From: Noviherbaspirillum sp. L7-7A
GTDB taxonomy: Bacteria; Pseudomonadota; Gammaproteobacteria; Burkholderiales; Burkholderiaceae_D
Assembly: GCF_019052805.1 (NCBI RefSeq)
Contig: NZ_JAHQRJ010000001.1
Coordinates: 930,001-994,000 of the forward strand
DNA: 64,000 nucleotides
Reading direction: 5' to 3'
A program made the translations under genes and the position numbers. Positions 40,493 to 51,342 of the stretch are shown here, one piece after another (positions within the stretch are counted from its first letter, which is position 1; every line of letters begins with the position of its first letter). The notes beneath the pieces were generated by a model that did not search any database, was not told where the DNA came from, and was given only the letters and a program-made list of their open reading frames with translations.

Positions 40493-41859
40493 TCACGCTG
40501 CTGCAGACGCTGGTGGCGTTCGTGGTGGTGCTGGGCATCCTGGTGGTCGTCCATGAACTCGGCCATTACCTGATTGCCAAGTGGTGCGGCGTCAAGGTTC
40601 TGCGCTTCTCGGTCGGCATGGGCAAGATCGTCTGGTCGCGCAAGTTCGGACCCGACCAGACCGAATGGGCGCTGTCGGCGCTGCCGCTGGGTGGCTACGT
40701 GAAGATGCTGGACGCGCGCGAACAGGACATGTCGCTGGTCAGCGCAGCCGACCGCAAGCGTGAATACACCGTGCAATCCGTCTGGAAGCGCATTGCCATC
40801 GTGGCTGCCGGACCGCTGTCAAACTTCCTGCTGGCCATTCTGCTGTTCGGCGGACTTTACATGTACGGCATTCCCGAGCCGGCGCCGCGGCTGCGGGCAG
40901 TGCCGCAGGACAGCGCCGCCTATGACGCGGGGCTGCGCGGCGGCGAACTGGTGAAGTCGGTCAACGGCGAAGAGATTCATATCTGGTCAGACCTGCGCTG
41001 GACGCTGCTGCGGGCGGCGGTGGACAAGGCGCCGGCCCGGCTGGAAGTCGAGCGGCCCGATTCCGCCGGCCAGAACGGCGTCGTTGCCGCCGGCGTGACC
41101 CTGCCGACCAATATGCTCGATGCATCCGAACTCGAAACCGATTTCATGCCGCGGCTGGGCCTGGACCTGGCGCGGCCACCGGCCGTGTTGGGCAAGCTCG
41201 TCGTCGATGGGCCGGCGGCCCGCGCCGGGTTGCGTCAAGGCGACAAGGTGGAAGCAATCAATGGCCAGCCGGTGGCTGACGGCGGCGTGTTTGTCGAAAC
41301 GGTACAGAAGTCGGCTGGCCAGGCGCTGCTGCTGTCCATCCAGCGCGATGGCAGGCCCATGGAAATCAGCGTGGTGCCGCAGGTCGTGGAAAGCGGCGGC
41401 AAGCGCATCGGCCGCATCCAGGCGGAAGTATCGATGGCGCCGGAAATGGTCAATGTCCGGTCCGGCCCCTTGCAGGCACTTGCGCGTGGCGCCCGGAAGA
41501 CCTGGGACACCAGCGTGATGACCATCCGCATGCTGGGCCGGATGATCGTTGGCGAAGTCTCGCTGAAGAACATCACCGGGCCGATCACCATTGCCGATTA
41601 CGCAGGGCAGACGGCACGCATCGGCATGGTCAGTTACATCAGCTTTATCGCCTTCATCAGCATCAGCCTGGGTGTGATGAATTTGCTACCGATCCCGGTG
41701 CTTGATGGCGGGCTTTTGCTGTATTATTCGCTGGAAGTTTTGACCGGGCGCCCCGTGTCCGAGCGTTTCGGCGAGCTGGCACAACGTGCCGGCATCGGCA
41801 TCCTGATGACCCTGATGATGGTGGCGGTCTTTAACGACATTGTCCGCCTGATCTCCTGA
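40489..41859 (+). CDS. rseP: Site-2 protease RseP (sigma-E pathway)
   Basis: 456 residues, intramembrane zinc metalloprotease that cuts the anti-sigma factor RseA. HELGH (about residues 22-26) gives the zinc site in the first membrane helix; two PDZ domains lie about residues 115-300 ([17 protein letters not shown] is typical); the third zinc ligand is in [11 protein letters not shown] near residue 400, followed by the last helices. ATG 40489 overlaps the dxr stop. Position before bamA is the usual proteobacterial order. Confidence 0.95.
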   Translation: MITLLQTLVAFVVVLGILVVVHELGHYLIAKWCGVKVLRFSVGMGKIVWSRKFGPDQTEWALSALPLGGYVKMLDAREQDMSLVSAADRKREYTVQSVWKRIAIVAAGPLSNFLLAILLFGGLYMYGIPEPAPRLRAVPQDSAAYDAGLRGGELVKSVNGEEIHIWSDLRWTLLRAAVDKAPARLEVERPDSAGQNGVVAAGVTLPTNMLDASELETDFMPRLGLDLARPPAVLGKLVVDGPAARAGLRQGDKVEAINGQPVADGGVFVETVQKSAGQALLLSIQRDGRPMEISVVPQVVESGGKRIGRIQAEVSMAPEMVNVRSGPLQALARGARKTWDTSVMTIRMLGRMIVGEVSLKNITGPITIADYAGQTARIGMVSYISFIAFISISLGVMNLLPIPVLDGGLLLYYSLEVLTGRPVSERFGELAQRAGIGILMTLMMVAVFNDIVRLIS

Positions 41860-41917
41860 GGCCGAGGCCCGACGTCTCGGGCTCGCCTCACACCAGTCCA
41901 TTACACAACAACAGCAA

Positions 41918-44248
41918 ATGAAATTACATTCAGAGCGTTTTTTTCTGTCTCTTCGTCCTCGTCGTCTGATTGTCTCCGCCATCATCGCACTTTGTTCCGG
42001 CTCCGCTCTGGCAGTAGACCCCTTTACGGTACGAGACATCCGCGTGGAGGGGATACAGCGCACTGAAGCTGGCACCGTGTTCAATTATCTGCCTGTGAAG
42101 GTCGGCGACACGTTCACCGATGAAAAGGGCGCGGCATCGATCAAGGCCTTGTACGCAACCGGTTTTTTCAAGGACGTGCGGGTGGAAGCGGAAGGCGACG
42201 TCCTGGTGGTGACCGTGGAAGAGCGTCCCGCCATCGCCGCGGTCGAATTCACCGGCACCAAGGAATTCGACAAGGACACGCTGACCAAGGCGCTGAAGGA
42301 AATCGGTCTGGGCGAATCGCGCATCTACGACAAAGCGCTGCTGGACCGCGCAGAGCAGGAATTGAAGCGGCAGTATCTGTCACGTGGCCTGTATGGCGTG
42401 CAGATCACCACGACCGTCACGCCGATCGAGCGCAACCGGGTCAACATCAACTTTGCCGTCGACGAAGGCGATGTCTCGCGCATCCGCGAGATCAACATCG
42501 TCGGCAACAAGGCCTTCTCCGAAAAGGAAATACGGGACGTGATCAAGCTGACCACGCCCGGATGGTTCACCTGGTACACCAAGAACGACCAGTACTCCAA
42601 GCAGAAGCTGACTGGCGACATCGAGACCCTGAAGTCCTTCTACCTCAATCGCGGTTATTTGGAAATGCAGGTGGAGTCGACCCAGGTGTCGATCACGCCT
42701 GACCGCAAGGACATCTACGTCACCATCAACATCACCGAAGGCGACAAGTTCACGGTGTCGGATGTCAGGCTGGAAGGGGAAATGTTTGGCCGCGAGGATG
42801 AACTGAAGTCGCTGGTGCAACTCAATCCAGGCGATGTGTTCTCGGGCGCCAAGCTGACCGAGACCACTAAAAAGATTTCCGAGCGCCTGGGCAATTTCGG
42901 TTACGCCTTCGCCAACGTCAACGCCAATCCGCAGATCGACCGTGAAAAGAAGCAGGTTGCTTTCACGATCCTGGTCGATCCCGGCAAGCGCGTCTATGTG
43001 CGGCGCATCAATATCGGCGGCAATACCCGCACCCGCGACGAAGTCATTCGCCGCGAGATGCGCCAGCTGGAAAGCTCCTGGTATGACGCTTCCAAGATCA
43101 AGCTCTCGCGCGACCGCGTCAATCGCCTGGGTTACTTCACCGAGGTGAATGTGGATACGCCGGAAGTCCCAGGCACCACCGACCAGGTCGACCTGAACAT
43201 GAATATCGTCGAGAAGCCGACGGGCGCCATTTCGCTCGGTGCCGGTTTCTCCAGCAGCGAGAAGCTGACCCTGACCGGCTCGATCCAGCAGGCCAACGCG
43301 TTTGGCAGCGGCAATACCATCGGCCTGGATGTCAACACCAGCCGCCGCTATCGCACCATCGCGGTGTCGCAGACCAATCCGTATTTCACTGACGATGGCA
43401 TCAGCCGCAGTTATGAGGCGTTCGTGCGTACAACGCGGCCCCCCATCGTCACCACAAGCAATTACCGCATCAGGACGCTCGGCGGCAATGTGCGGTTCGG
43501 CGTGCCTTTCTCCGAGGTCGACACGGTGTTCTTCGGCGCGGGTGCCGAGCATACGCAGGTCGATGTGGATGAAACCAGCCCGCTGCTCTACCGCAGGTTT
43601 GTATCGGACTTCGGCAGCGGCAACACTGCGCAGGCGACCTCGTTCCCCCTGACTGTTGCATGGCAACGCGATAACCGCGACAGCGCGCTGATACCAACCA
43701 CTGGCCGCTACCAGCGCGCCAACTTGGAGCTTTCCCTGCTGGGCGACCTGCGTTACTATCGCGCCGTCTATCAGCACCAGTATTTCAAGCCGCTTTCCAG
43801 CACCATGACGCTGGCATTGAACGGTGAGCTCGATTATGGCAACGCACTGAGCAATCGGCCGTATCCGGTCTTCAAGAATTTCTATGCCGGTGGCATCGGA
43901 TCGGTGCGCGGTTACGAAAGCTCGTCGCTGTCGGTGAATGGAAGCGACCGGGCGAATATTACCGGCGGTAACGCTCGTATCATCATGAATGCCGAGTTGC
44001 AGTTCCCGTTCCCGGGTACAGGTGCGGATCGTAGCCTGCGCTGGTTCACCTTCTTCGACGCCGGCCAGGTCTTCAACACCACGGCGGACGAGAAGATCAG
44101 CGTGGCCAATCTGCGTTATTCGGCAGGCGTCGGTATCAGTTGGGTGTCGCCGATCGGCCCGCTGAAGCTGAGCTTCGGCAGAGCGCTCAATGCCAAGGAC
44201 GCCGATCTGAAGCAGCCGTTCCAGTTCCAGCTGGGTACCGGTTTCTGA
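41918..44248 (+). CDS. bamA: Outer membrane protein assembly factor BamA
   Basis: 776 residues. A signal peptide ends near residue 32 (SGSALA). Five POTRA repeats follow to about 420 (the first begins FTVRDIRVEGIQRTEAGTVF), then the 16-strand Omp85 barrel. The lid-loop region keeps GGIGSVRGYESSSL (about 658-671), containing the VRGF/Y motif, and the last strand ends FQFQLGTGF with a terminal Phe. It inserts beta-barrel proteins into the outer membrane. Skp, its chaperone, is the next gene. Confidence 0.97.
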   Translation: MKLHSERFFLSLRPRRLIVSAIIALCSGSALAVDPFTVRDIRVEGIQRTEAGTVFNYLPVKVGDTFTDEKGAASIKALYATGFFKDVRVEAEGDVLVVTVEERPAIAAVEFTGTKEFDKDTLTKALKEIGLGESRIYDKALLDRAEQELKRQYLSRGLYGVQITTTVTPIERNRVNINFAVDEGDVSRIREINIVGNKAFSEKEIRDVIKLTTPGWFTWYTKNDQYSKQKLTGDIETLKSFYLNRGYLEMQVESTQVSITPDRKDIYVTINITEGDKFTVSDVRLEGEMFGREDELKSLVQLNPGDVFSGAKLTETTKKISERLGNFGYAFANVNANPQIDREKKQVAFTILVDPGKRVYVRRINIGGNTRTRDEVIRREMRQLESSWYDASKIKLSRDRVNRLGYFTEVNVDTPEVPGTTDQVDLNMNIVEKPTGAISLGAGFSSSEKLTLTGSIQQANAFGSGNTIGLDVNTSRRYRTIAVSQTNPYFTDDGISRSYEAFVRTTRPPIVTTSNYRIRTLGGNVRFGVPFSEVDTVFFGAGAEHTQVDVDETSPLLYRRFVSDFGSGNTAQATSFPLTVAWQRDNRDSALIPTTGRYQRANLELSLLGDLRYYRAVYQHQYFKPLSSTMTLALNGELDYGNALSNRPYPVFKNFYAGGIGSVRGYESSSLSVNGSDRANITGGNARIIMNAELQFPFPGTGADRSLRWFTFFDAGQVFNTTADEKISVANLRYSAGVGISWVSPIGPLKLSFGRALNAKDADLKQPFQFQLGTGF

Positions 44249-44292
44249 TGTTTTGCGGCGATAACAGATTTTTTGAATTGCGGAGAAGATCC

Positions 44293-44811
44293 TTGAAGTT
44301 TTCCATCCAACAGTCTCTGGTCGCACGATGTGCGGCTGTGTTTGCCGCTTCCGTCGTGTGCATGGGCGCATCCCAGGCGCAGGAAGTCAAAGTCGGTTTT
44401 GTCAGCACCGAGCGTATTTTCCGCGAGGCAGCGCCGGCAAAAACCGCCAACGCCAAGATCGAGCAGGAGTTCTCCAAGCGTGACAAGGACCTGCAGGACA
44501 TGGGCGCCCGCCTGAAGTCCATGGCCGACAAGCTTGACAAGGATGCGCCGGTTCTGTCGGAATCCGACCGCGTCCGCCGCCAGCGGGAGTTGGGCGATCT
44601 GGACAAGGATTTCCAACGTCGCCAGCGCGAGTTCCGTGAAGACCTGAACCAGCGTCGCAATGAAGAGCTGGCCACCGTTCTGGAACGCACCAATCGCGTG
44701 ATCAAGCAGATCGCCGAAGCGGAAAAATACGACATCGTGTTCCAGGAAGCGGTGTATATCAGCCCGCGCATCGATATCACCGACAAAGTGCTCAAGGCGC
44801 TGAACAAATAA
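44293..44811 (+). CDS. skp: Periplasmic chaperone Skp/OmpH
   Basis: 172 residues. GGAGA at 44282-44286 lies six bases before a TTG at 44293 that opens a normal signal peptide (KFSIQQSLVARCAAVFAAS, cleaved after SQA), so I prefer this to the ATG at 44248, which overlaps the bamA stop and would add 15 residues. The mature protein begins VKVGFVSTERIFRE, the OmpH hallmark, and continues with long charged helices (tentacles). It shields unfolded outer membrane proteins on the way to BamA. Confidence 0.92.
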   Translation: MKFSIQQSLVARCAAVFAASVVCMGASQAQEVKVGFVSTERIFREAAPAKTANAKIEQEFSKRDKDLQDMGARLKSMADKLDKDAPVLSESDRVRRQRELGDLDKDFQRRQREFREDLNQRRNEELATVLERTNRVIKQIAEAEKYDIVFQEAVYISPRIDITDKVLKALNK

Positions 44812-44824
44812 ACGGTGCAAGACC

Positions 44825-45886
44825 ATGGCGATACCCCTGCGGCAACTGGTTGAACAGGTAGGCGGACAGCTGCAGGGCGATCCGGACACGCTGGTCTCCG
44901 GCATCGCGCCGCTCGATGCAGCCGGCGCTTCCCATGTCAGCTTTCTGTCCAATCCCAAATTGCGAAGCCAGGCCGCCGCCAGCGGCGCCGCTGCGCTGAT
45001 CCTGACCGAGGGCGACAGCGAACGCATCGGCAGCCAGTATGCCGGCGCCCGTATCCTGACCGAGCGGCCCTATGCCTACTTCGCGCGCGCGGCCCAGTTG
45101 TTTGCAGCGCTGTCGGCGCCGCCTGTACAACCCGGCATCCATCCGAGCGCTGCGATTGATCCGGACGCGAAGGTTGCGGCCAGCGCCAGCATCGGTCCGC
45201 ACGTCACCGTCGAGGCGGGCGCCATGATTGGCGAGCGCTGCATCATCGGCAGTGGCTGCGTTATCGGCCGCAACGCCGTGGTCGGCGCCGACACGCATTT
45301 CCATCCCCGCGTGTGTTTCCTGGCCGGATGCACGATAGGCGAGCGCGGCATCGTGCATTCCGGCGCCGTGATCGGCGCCGATGGATTCGGCTTCGCCAAT
45401 GAGGGCGGCGCCTGGATCAAGATCCCGCAAACCGGAAGGGTCGTCATCGGCAATGATGTCGAGATTGGGGCCAACACCACCGTCGACCGCGGCGCACTGG
45501 CCGATACCGTGATCGAGGATGGCGTCAAGCTCGATAACCAGATACAGATCGGGCACAACTGCCATATCGGCGCCCACACCGCGATGGCCGGCTGCGTAGG
45601 CGTGGCTGGCAGCGCGACGATAGGAAAATATTGCACCTTTGGCGGTGCGGCCATGATATTGGGCCATCTGACCATTGCCGATAACGTCCATATCTCTTCG
45701 GGCAGCCTGGTCAGCCGCTCCATCACCGAAGCAGGCCAGTACACCGGGTTCTATCCGCTGGCGACCAATGCGGAATGGGAGAAGTCGGCGGCCATCGTGC
45801 GCAATCTGTCGGGCATGCGCGGCAGGATGCGCGAGCTGGAAAAAACGGTAGCGGCGCTGACCAGTCAGAACAAGAACGAGCAATGA
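44825..45886 (+). CDS. lpxD: UDP-3-O-(3-hydroxyacyl)glucosamine N-acyltransferase
   Basis: 353 residues, third step of lipid A synthesis. The N-terminal uridine-binding domain ([20 protein letters not shown]) is followed by left-handed beta-helix repeats ([18 protein letters not shown] onward), the active-site region [12 protein letters not shown] with the catalytic His, and a C-terminal helix ([11 protein letters not shown]). Its stop overlaps the fabZ start. Confidence 0.96.
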   Translation: MAIPLRQLVEQVGGQLQGDPDTLVSGIAPLDAAGASHVSFLSNPKLRSQAAASGAAALILTEGDSERIGSQYAGARILTERPYAYFARAAQLFAALSAPPVQPGIHPSAAIDPDAKVAASASIGPHVTVEAGAMIGERCIIGSGCVIGRNAVVGADTHFHPRVCFLAGCTIGERGIVHSGAVIGADGFGFANEGGAWIKIPQTGRVVIGNDVEIGANTTVDRGALADTVIEDGVKLDNQIQIGHNCHIGAHTAMAGCVGVAGSATIGKYCTFGGAAMILGHLTIADNVHISSGSLVSRSITEAGQYTGFYPLATNAEWEKSAAIVRNLSGMRGRMRELEKTVAALTSQNKNEQ

Positions 45887-46368
45887 AAGAAACCACTATG
45901 AACACGCTGGACATCAACCAGATCAAGGAATACCTCCCACACCGTTACCCCTTGCTGCTGGTCGACCGGGTGCTGGATTACGAAGTCGGCAAGTCGATTA
46001 CCGCAATCAAGAACGTCACCATCAATGAAGAGTTCTTCAACGGTCATTTTCCGCACAAGCCAGTCATGCCCGGCGTGCTGATGATCGAGGCGCTCGCCCA
46101 GACGGCCGCCTTGCTGTCCTTTCTCACCATGGGCAAGAAGCCTGACAGCAGCTCGGTGGTCTATTTCGTGGGCATCGATGCGGCGCGTTTCAAGCGTCCT
46201 GTCGGCCCTGGCGACCAGTTGCGCATGGAAGTCGAGATCACTCGTTCCTCGCGCGGCATCTACAAGTACAACGCGCGCGGCCTGGTGGATGGCGAGGTTG
46301 CGCTGGAAGCGGAACTGATGTGCACCATGCGCAGCAGCACGGACGCAAGCCAGCCCGCGGGACAGTAA
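45883..46368 (+). CDS. fabZ: 3-hydroxyacyl-[ACP] dehydratase FabZ
   Basis: 161 residues, hot-dog fold dehydratase of fatty acid elongation. [13 protein letters not shown] and [20 protein letters not shown] carry the catalytic His and the helix with the conserved Glu. ATG 45883 overlaps the lpxD stop; an ATG at 45898 (MNTLDINQ) is the alternative and nearer to the usual length. Together with lpxD and lpxA it sets the supply and use of 3-hydroxyacyl-ACP. Confidence 0.95.
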   Translation: MKETTMNTLDINQIKEYLPHRYPLLLVDRVLDYEVGKSITAIKNVTINEEFFNGHFPHKPVMPGVLMIEALAQTAALLSFLTMGKKPDSSSVVYFVGIDAARFKRPVGPGDQLRMEVEITRSSRGIYKYNARGLVDGEVALEAELMCTMRSSTDASQPAGQ

Positions 46369-47159
46369 TGGCTCTGATTCATCCCACCGCCATCATCGAT
46401 GCGAAGGCTGAGCTCGACGCCTCGGTCGAGGTTGGCCCCTACAGCGTGATCGGCCCGCAGGTGCGTATCGGCGCCGGCACCCGTATCGCTTCGCATGTCG
46501 TGGTCGAGGGCGACACCACGATAGGGCGCGATAACGTGATCTATCAGTTCTGCTCGCTGGGCGGCGCGCCGCAGGACAAGAAATACCGCGGCGAGCCGAC
46601 ACGCCTGGAGATCGGCGACCGTAACACCATCCGCGAGTATTGCAGCCTGAACCTCGGCACCGTCCAGGACGCCGGCGTCACCCGTCTTGGCAATGACAAC
46701 TGGATACTGGCCTATGTGCATATCGCGCATGACTGCCAGGTCGGCAGCAACACCGTCTTTTCCAACAACGCCACGCTGGCCGGACATGTGCATGTCGGCG
46801 ACTGGGTCATCATGAGCGGCTTCGCCGCCGTGCATCAGTTCTGCAAGATCGGCGACCATGCCTTTGTCGGCATGAACGCCAGCCTGTCGCAGGATGTGCC
46901 GCCGTTCATCCTGGCCGCTGGCACGCCGATTGCGCCGCGTGGCTTGAATGTTGAAGGCCTGAAGCGGCGCGGCTTTGGCGCTGATGAAATTGCCGCGCTG
47001 CGCCGCGCCTACAAGCTGATCTACAAGTCGGGCCTGACTCTGGAAGAGGCACGCGCTGCGCTGGCCCGGGAAGAGGCCGGGCTGGAAGGCAATGCCGCGG
47101 GCCGGCTGCGCAGCATGCGCGCTTTCCTCGACAACGCTTCCCGTGGCATCGTCCGCTGA
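46368..47159 (+). CDS. lpxA: UDP-N-acetylglucosamine O-acyltransferase
   Basis: 263 residues, first step of lipid A synthesis. Begins with the beta-helix (IHPTAIIDAKAELDASVEVG), contains the active-site segment YVHIAHDCQVGSN with the catalytic His and the downstream NATLAGHVHVGD, and ends with the helical domain (LKRRGFGADEIAALRRAYK). Its first base is the last base of the fabZ stop. Length matches E. coli (262). Confidence 0.97.
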   Translation: MALIHPTAIIDAKAELDASVEVGPYSVIGPQVRIGAGTRIASHVVVEGDTTIGRDNVIYQFCSLGGAPQDKKYRGEPTRLEIGDRNTIREYCSLNLGTVQDAGVTRLGNDNWILAYVHIAHDCQVGSNTVFSNNATLAGHVHVGDWVIMSGFAAVHQFCKIGDHAFVGMNASLSQDVPPFILAAGTPIAPRGLNVEGLKRRGFGADEIAALRRAYKLIYKSGLTLEEARAALAREEAGLEGNAAGRLRSMRAFLDNASRGIVR

Positions 47160-48312
47160 ACTGTCGATTGCGTTGGTCGCCGGGGAAACCTCCGGTGACC
47201 TGCTGGCGGCGCGCCTGCTGTCCGGCCTGCGTCCGCAATTGCCAGAGGCTCGTCTCCATGGCATAGGCGGCGCCCGCATGGCCGAACATGGTTTCATCAG
47301 CGACTGGCCGATGGAAAAGCTGTCGGTGCGCGGGCTGTTCGAAGTGATTGCACACTACCGCGAAATCAAGGGCATCCAGCTTGCGCTGCGCGACCAGCTG
47401 CTGCGCGAGCGTCCGGCTGCCTTCATCGGCGTGGATGCGCCGGATTTCAACCTCGGACTGGAAGCCGAACTGAAGCAGGCAGGCATACCCACCATGCACT
47501 TCATCGGCCCATCGATCTGGGCCTGGCGTGGCGGCCGCATCCGGAAGATTGCGCGCGCCGTGTCGCACATGCTGGTGATCTTCCCCTTTGAGGAAGCGAT
47601 CTACCGTGAGGCCGGCATCTCCGCCACCTACGTCGGCCATCCGCTGGCGGAAGTGATCCCGATGCAGCCCGACACCGGCGTGGCGCGTGCTTCACTGGGC
47701 CTGCAGGGCGACGCGCCGGTGGTAGCCATCCTGCCCGGCAGCCGGATGTCCGAACTCAAGTACAACAGCATTGCCTTCCTGTCGGCGGCGAAACTGCTGG
47801 CCGCGCGCGACCGGTCTATCCGCTTCGTCGCGCCGATGGCGGGCCAGGCGCAGCGACAATACTTCGAAAGCCTGCTGGCAGGCGCCGGCCTGACCGATCT
47901 GCCGCTGCAGATACTGGATGGCCAGTCGCATGCGGCGCTGGCCGCTGCCGACGCGGCACTGGTGGCCTCAGGCACCGCCACGCTGGAAGTGGCGCTCTAC
48001 AAGAAGCCGATGGTGATTGCCTATAAAATGATGGCCGCTTCCTGGCAGGTGATGCGGCACATGGGCTACCAGCCCTGGGTCGGCTTGCCCAATATCCTGG
48101 CGCGTGAATTCCTGGTGCCGGAATTGCTGCAGCATGCGGCGACGCCGGAAGCGATCGCCGATGCATTGTGGAAGCAGCTGACCGACGGCAACGCCCGGCA
48201 GGCGCTGGTGCAGCGCTTTACCGACATGCACCATACGCTGCTGCGCGACACTGCCCGCCTGAGCGCGGATGCGGTGCTTGAAATGATAGAGAACCATCGA
48301 GGACGCCATTGA
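47143..48312 (+). CDS. lpxB: Lipid A disaccharide synthase
   Basis: 389 residues, glycosyltransferase joining lipid X and UDP-diacylglucosamine. Family blocks: [18 protein letters not shown] at the N-terminus, [42 protein letters not shown], and [14 protein letters not shown]. No ATG is suitably placed; GTG at 47143, inside the end of lpxA, is the best start and gives a 17-base overlap. Ends overlapping rnhB. Confidence 0.95.
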   Translation: MASSAELSIALVAGETSGDLLAARLLSGLRPQLPEARLHGIGGARMAEHGFISDWPMEKLSVRGLFEVIAHYREIKGIQLALRDQLLRERPAAFIGVDAPDFNLGLEAELKQAGIPTMHFIGPSIWAWRGGRIRKIARAVSHMLVIFPFEEAIYREAGISATYVGHPLAEVIPMQPDTGVARASLGLQGDAPVVAILPGSRMSELKYNSIAFLSAAKLLAARDRSIRFVAPMAGQAQRQYFESLLAGAGLTDLPLQILDGQSHAALAAADAALVASGTATLEVALYKKPMVIAYKMMAASWQVMRHMGYQPWVGLPNILAREFLVPELLQHAATPEAIADALWKQLTDGNARQALVQRFTDMHHTLLRDTARLSADAVLEMIENHRGRH

Positions 48313-48929
48313 AGAAGACACCCCGCGAGCGCACCCTGCCGCTGTTTGATCATGCCAACGAAATCGTCTGCGGCGTCGATGAGGCAGGCCGCGGGCCGCT
48401 GGCCGGCCCGGTGTTTGCCGCCGCCGTGATACTCGACCCGGCGCGCCCGATTCCCGGCTTGCGCGATTCGAAGAAGCTGACCGCCGCGCGCCGCGAGGAG
48501 CTGGCCGTGCTGATCCGACGCGATGCGCTGGCCTGGTCGGTCGCCCAGTGCTGCGAAAATGAAATCGACACGCTTAACATTTTGCACGCCACCATGCTGG
48601 CGATGCGGCGCGCGATCGAGGGACTGCATCGGCAGCCTACGCTGGCGCTGATCGACGGCAATCGCTGTCCGCCGGCGGCGGTGCGCTGCGAAGCCATTGT
48701 CGGCGGCGACGACCTGGTGGAGGCAATTTCAGCCGCGTCCATCCTGGCCAAGACCGGGCGCGATGCCGCCCTGGTAGCCTTGCACCAGACCTATCCGCAA
48801 TATGGATTCGACCAGCACAAGGGTTATCCGACCGCCCTGCATTTGGAGCGGCTGCAACTGCACGGCGTGTCGCCCGCCCACCGGCGTTCCTACGCGCCGG
48901 TGCGGGCGATGATGGACCCGCGGCCATGA
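48309..48929 (+). CDS. rnhB: Ribonuclease HII
   Basis: 206 residues, cleaves RNA in RNA-DNA hybrids and single ribonucleotides. The motif [14 protein letters not shown] (about residues 22-35) gives the first active-site acids; [12 protein letters not shown] and the later [19 protein letters not shown] complete the site. The start is TTG at 48309 with GAGGA at 48299-48303; it overlaps the lpxB stop. Position after lpxB is conserved in many proteobacteria. Confidence 0.95.
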   Translation: MKKTPRERTLPLFDHANEIVCGVDEAGRGPLAGPVFAAAVILDPARPIPGLRDSKKLTAARREELAVLIRRDALAWSVAQCCENEIDTLNILHATMLAMRRAIEGLHRQPTLALIDGNRCPPAAVRCEAIVGGDDLVEAISAASILAKTGRDAALVALHQTYPQYGFDQHKGYPTALHLERLQLHGVSPAHRRSYAPVRAMMDPRP

Positions 48930-49714
48930 GCGTGAAGTTCATCAGCTCGCGCGACAACCCGCTGTACAAGGAGTTGAAGCAACTGGCGACCAGTTCCCAG
49001 GCCCGCCGCCGGGCACGTCGCACGCTGCTCGACGGCGTGCACCTGTGCGGCGCCTACCTGGCGCAGCGCGGCCTGCCGGTGCTGTGCGTGGTCGGGGATG
49101 GTGCCCAGTCGAATCCGGAAGTCGCGGCGGTGCTGGCGCGCTGCGACGACGTGCAATGCGTGGTGCTGCCGGACGCGCTTTACCATGCGCTGAGCCAGGT
49201 GGAGAATGGCATCGACCTGCTGTTCGTGATCGACACGCCGCAGGCAGAGTTCGTGGGCACGCTGACAGGCGACGCGGTGTTGCTGGACAACCTGCAGGAC
49301 CCCGGCAACCTGGGTTCCATCCTGCGCAGCGCTGCCGCGGCCGGCATCCGGTCGGTGTACTGCAGCGCCGGCACCGCCTTCGCCTGGTCTCCCAAGGTAT
49401 TGCGGGCCGGCATGGGTGCGCACTTCGGGCTGGAAATCCATGAGCAGGTTGACCTGGCGGCGCTGCTGAGCTCCAGCGCCATTCCGGTCCTGGCAACCAG
49501 TTCGCATGCCGAAGCAAGGATTTACGATGTGGACTTGCGGCGCAACGTGGCATGGCTGTTCGGCCATGAAGGGCAAGGCGTGTCGGAACCGTTGATGGCC
49601 CTGGCCAGCCAGCGGGTGAGCATTCCCCACTTGGGCGAGATGGAGTCGCTGAATGTGGCAGCCAGCGCTGCAGTCTGCCTGTTCGAGCAGGTCAGGCAGA
49701 AGACCGTAGCCTGA
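48926..49714 (+). CDS. TrmH/SpoU-family RNA methyltransferase
   Basis: 262 residues, SPOUT-fold 2'-O-ribose methyltransferase. The N-terminal substrate-binding domain ([20 protein letters not shown]) is followed by the knotted domain with motif 1 [20 protein letters not shown], motif 2 [13 protein letters not shown] and motif 3 [20 protein letters not shown]. Target could be 23S rRNA or tRNA; not decided. ATGA overlap with rnhB makes it the last gene of the long + strand series. Confidence 0.92.
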   Translation: MSVKFISSRDNPLYKELKQLATSSQARRRARRTLLDGVHLCGAYLAQRGLPVLCVVGDGAQSNPEVAAVLARCDDVQCVVLPDALYHALSQVENGIDLLFVIDTPQAEFVGTLTGDAVLLDNLQDPGNLGSILRSAAAAGIRSVYCSAGTAFAWSPKVLRAGMGAHFGLEIHEQVDLAALLSSSAIPVLATSSHAEARIYDVDLRRNVAWLFGHEGQGVSEPLMALASQRVSIPHLGEMESLNVAASAAVCLFEQVRQKTVA

Positions 49715-49883
49715 CGAGCCGGGAAATCCGCCACGGGCTGCGGCACGCAGGGCAGCGGTGGTACAAGGGATGCGCCCATTACGTATAAAACCTCTTCCCG
49801 GCTTCCAGCTGCCTGGTTCAGCCACACCGGGCCAACCCGCTCATGAGCAGCCGCTCGTTGCCATCCGGCAGAACATCCCGTCA

Positions 49884-50234
49884 CTACCTGCTTGCAGAAC
49901 TCGTATCGTCATGCCGGCTATACACAAGGCCCGGGGGCAGCCAGCGCTGATGCGTTGCCAGGGAAGCGTCCTTGCCGGCTGCCACATGGTCGAATTCATA
50001 AGTCTGGCCATCGATGATGGCAAAACGGTAAATCGTGGCGTCGCCCAGCCGGCCGATCGGATCGGACAGGCGGTCGGCATGAGGCGTTTCCCTGCCGCGG
50101 AAATCCCGCCCAGCCGCCTTTTGCGCCGCTGTTCTTTCCAATTCGGACTCGATCTTGCCCAGCGAGTCTTTCATGACCCAGAGAAAGCAGATCAGCCCGG
50201 CCCATAGCACCAGTTCCAGAAGCACAATGTCCAT
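49884..50234 (-). CDS. Small membrane-anchored protein downstream of ppsR
   Basis: 116 residues. One N-terminal helix (MDIVLLELVLWAGLICFLWV) is followed by a charged, soluble tail (SLGKIESELERTAAQKAAGRDF, then IGRLGDATIYRFAIIDGQTYEFD). GGAGGA three bases before the ATG at 50234 is among the best ribosome sites in the window, so the gene is surely real and the longer frame from 50309 is not used. It lies 95 bases after the ppsR stop on the same strand. No family recognised; the tail probably faces the cytoplasm. Confidence 0.75.
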   Translation of the reverse strand: MDIVLLELVLWAGLICFLWVMKDSLGKIESELERTAAQKAAGRDFRGRETPHADRLSDPIGRLGDATIYRFAIIDGQTYEFDHVAAGKDASLATHQRWLPPGLVYSRHDDTSSASR

Positions 50235-50329
50235 ACGTCCTCCAGACGTCGATTCCATGCTAGCAAAGACCAGCGCCGGAGGCATTGCGCAGCCGCGTGT
50301 CTGCCGCAAACTGGACGCGGATCGTGCTG

Positions 50330-51178
50330 TCAGTAGGAACGCTTATCGAGGCGAATCTCCTGCAGGATCATGGTGGCGATTTCCTCGATGGATTTGACAG
50401 TGGAAGACATCCACCGTATCCCTTCGCGCCGCATCATATTTTCCGCTTCGTTGACTTCATACCGGCAATTTTCCAGCGCCGCATACTTGCTGCCCGGCCG
50501 GCGCTCATTGCGGACCTCGGCCAGACGTTCCGGCGCGATCGACAGGCCAAAGATCTTGGATTTGAACTGCACCAGATTGCCAGGCAGCCTGCCACGCTCG
50601 AAGTCTTCCGGAATCAGCGGATAGTTGGCCGCCTTGATGCCGTACTGCATGGCGAGATACAGGCTGGTCGGGGTTTTTCCGGAGCGCGACACGCCGACCA
50701 GGATCACATCGGCCATCGCCAGGTTCTTGTCGGACTGGCCATCGTCATGGGCCAGCGAAAAATTGATTGCTTCGATGCGGTTCTTGTACTCGTCCGAATC
50801 CGCAATGTTGTGGCTGCGACCAATTGTGTGGCTGGACTTGATGCCCAGTTCCTGTTCCAGCGGTTCGACGAAGGTATGGATCAGGTCCATGTGCATGCCG
50901 CTGGAACGGCGTACCACGGCGGACAGGTCGGCCTTGACCAGCGTCGAGAACACGATCGGCCGCTTGCCGTCGGCGGCGCAGCATTCGTTGATGCGGCGCA
51001 CCGCGTCATACGCCTTTTCCAGCGTATCGATGAAGGGCAGCCGGATCTGGCGGAAGCGCAGTTCGAACTGGGTGAGCACCGAATGTCCGAAGGTCTCGGC
51101 CGTGATGCCGGTGCCGTCGGAGACAAAAAACACCGTGCGTTCGGCCGCTGGCAGGTGGGGAGAGACGATATCGCGCAT
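50330..51178 (-). CDS. ppsR: Phosphoenolpyruvate synthase regulatory protein
   Basis: 282 residues, DUF299 family: a bifunctional ADP-dependent kinase and Pi-dependent pyrophosphorylase that turns PEP synthase off and on. N-terminal [19 protein letters not shown] and the P-loop-like [15 protein letters not shown] (about residues 153-167) are the family signatures. ATG at 51178 is chosen over the longer frame to 51253. It is transcribed away from ppsA, its expected target. Confidence 0.95.
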   Translation of the reverse strand: MRDIVSPHLPAAERTVFFVSDGTGITAETFGHSVLTQFELRFRQIRLPFIDTLEKAYDAVRRINECCAADGKRPIVFSTLVKADLSAVVRRSSGMHMDLIHTFVEPLEQELGIKSSHTIGRSHNIADSDEYKNRIEAINFSLAHDDGQSDKNLAMADVILVGVSRSGKTPTSLYLAMQYGIKAANYPLIPEDFERGRLPGNLVQFKSKIFGLSIAPERLAEVRNERRPGSKYAALENCRYEVNEAENMMRREGIRWMSSTVKSIEEIATMILQEIRLDKRSY

Positions 51179-51240
51179 GGGAGAGTTTGATGGAAAGAGT
51201 GAATTGTCGAGAGTGCAAGCCAAAAATTCGGCCGCGCCTG

Positions 51241-51246
51241 TAAAAT
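51241..51246 (+). promoter_or_regulatory. Putative -10 box of the ppsA promoter
   Basis: In the 164-base divergent gap between ppsR and ppsA, TAAAAT at 51241-51246 stands 96 bases before the ppsA ATG, inside CTGTAAAATG. No good -35 is seen at the right distance, so an activator may be needed or the call may be wrong. Confidence 0.35.
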
Positions 51247-51342
51247 GCGGCAAATGAAAACCGCGCAGACCCGCAGAAGAATACCAAAAACCCCCGGATG
51301 CGACGGCGCACGTCCCGATTTCCCATCAAACCAGAGGTTGTT

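Noticed and set aside
42380-44371. 663-codon - strand frame opposite bamA
   Set aside because: Shadow of bamA; no protein features.
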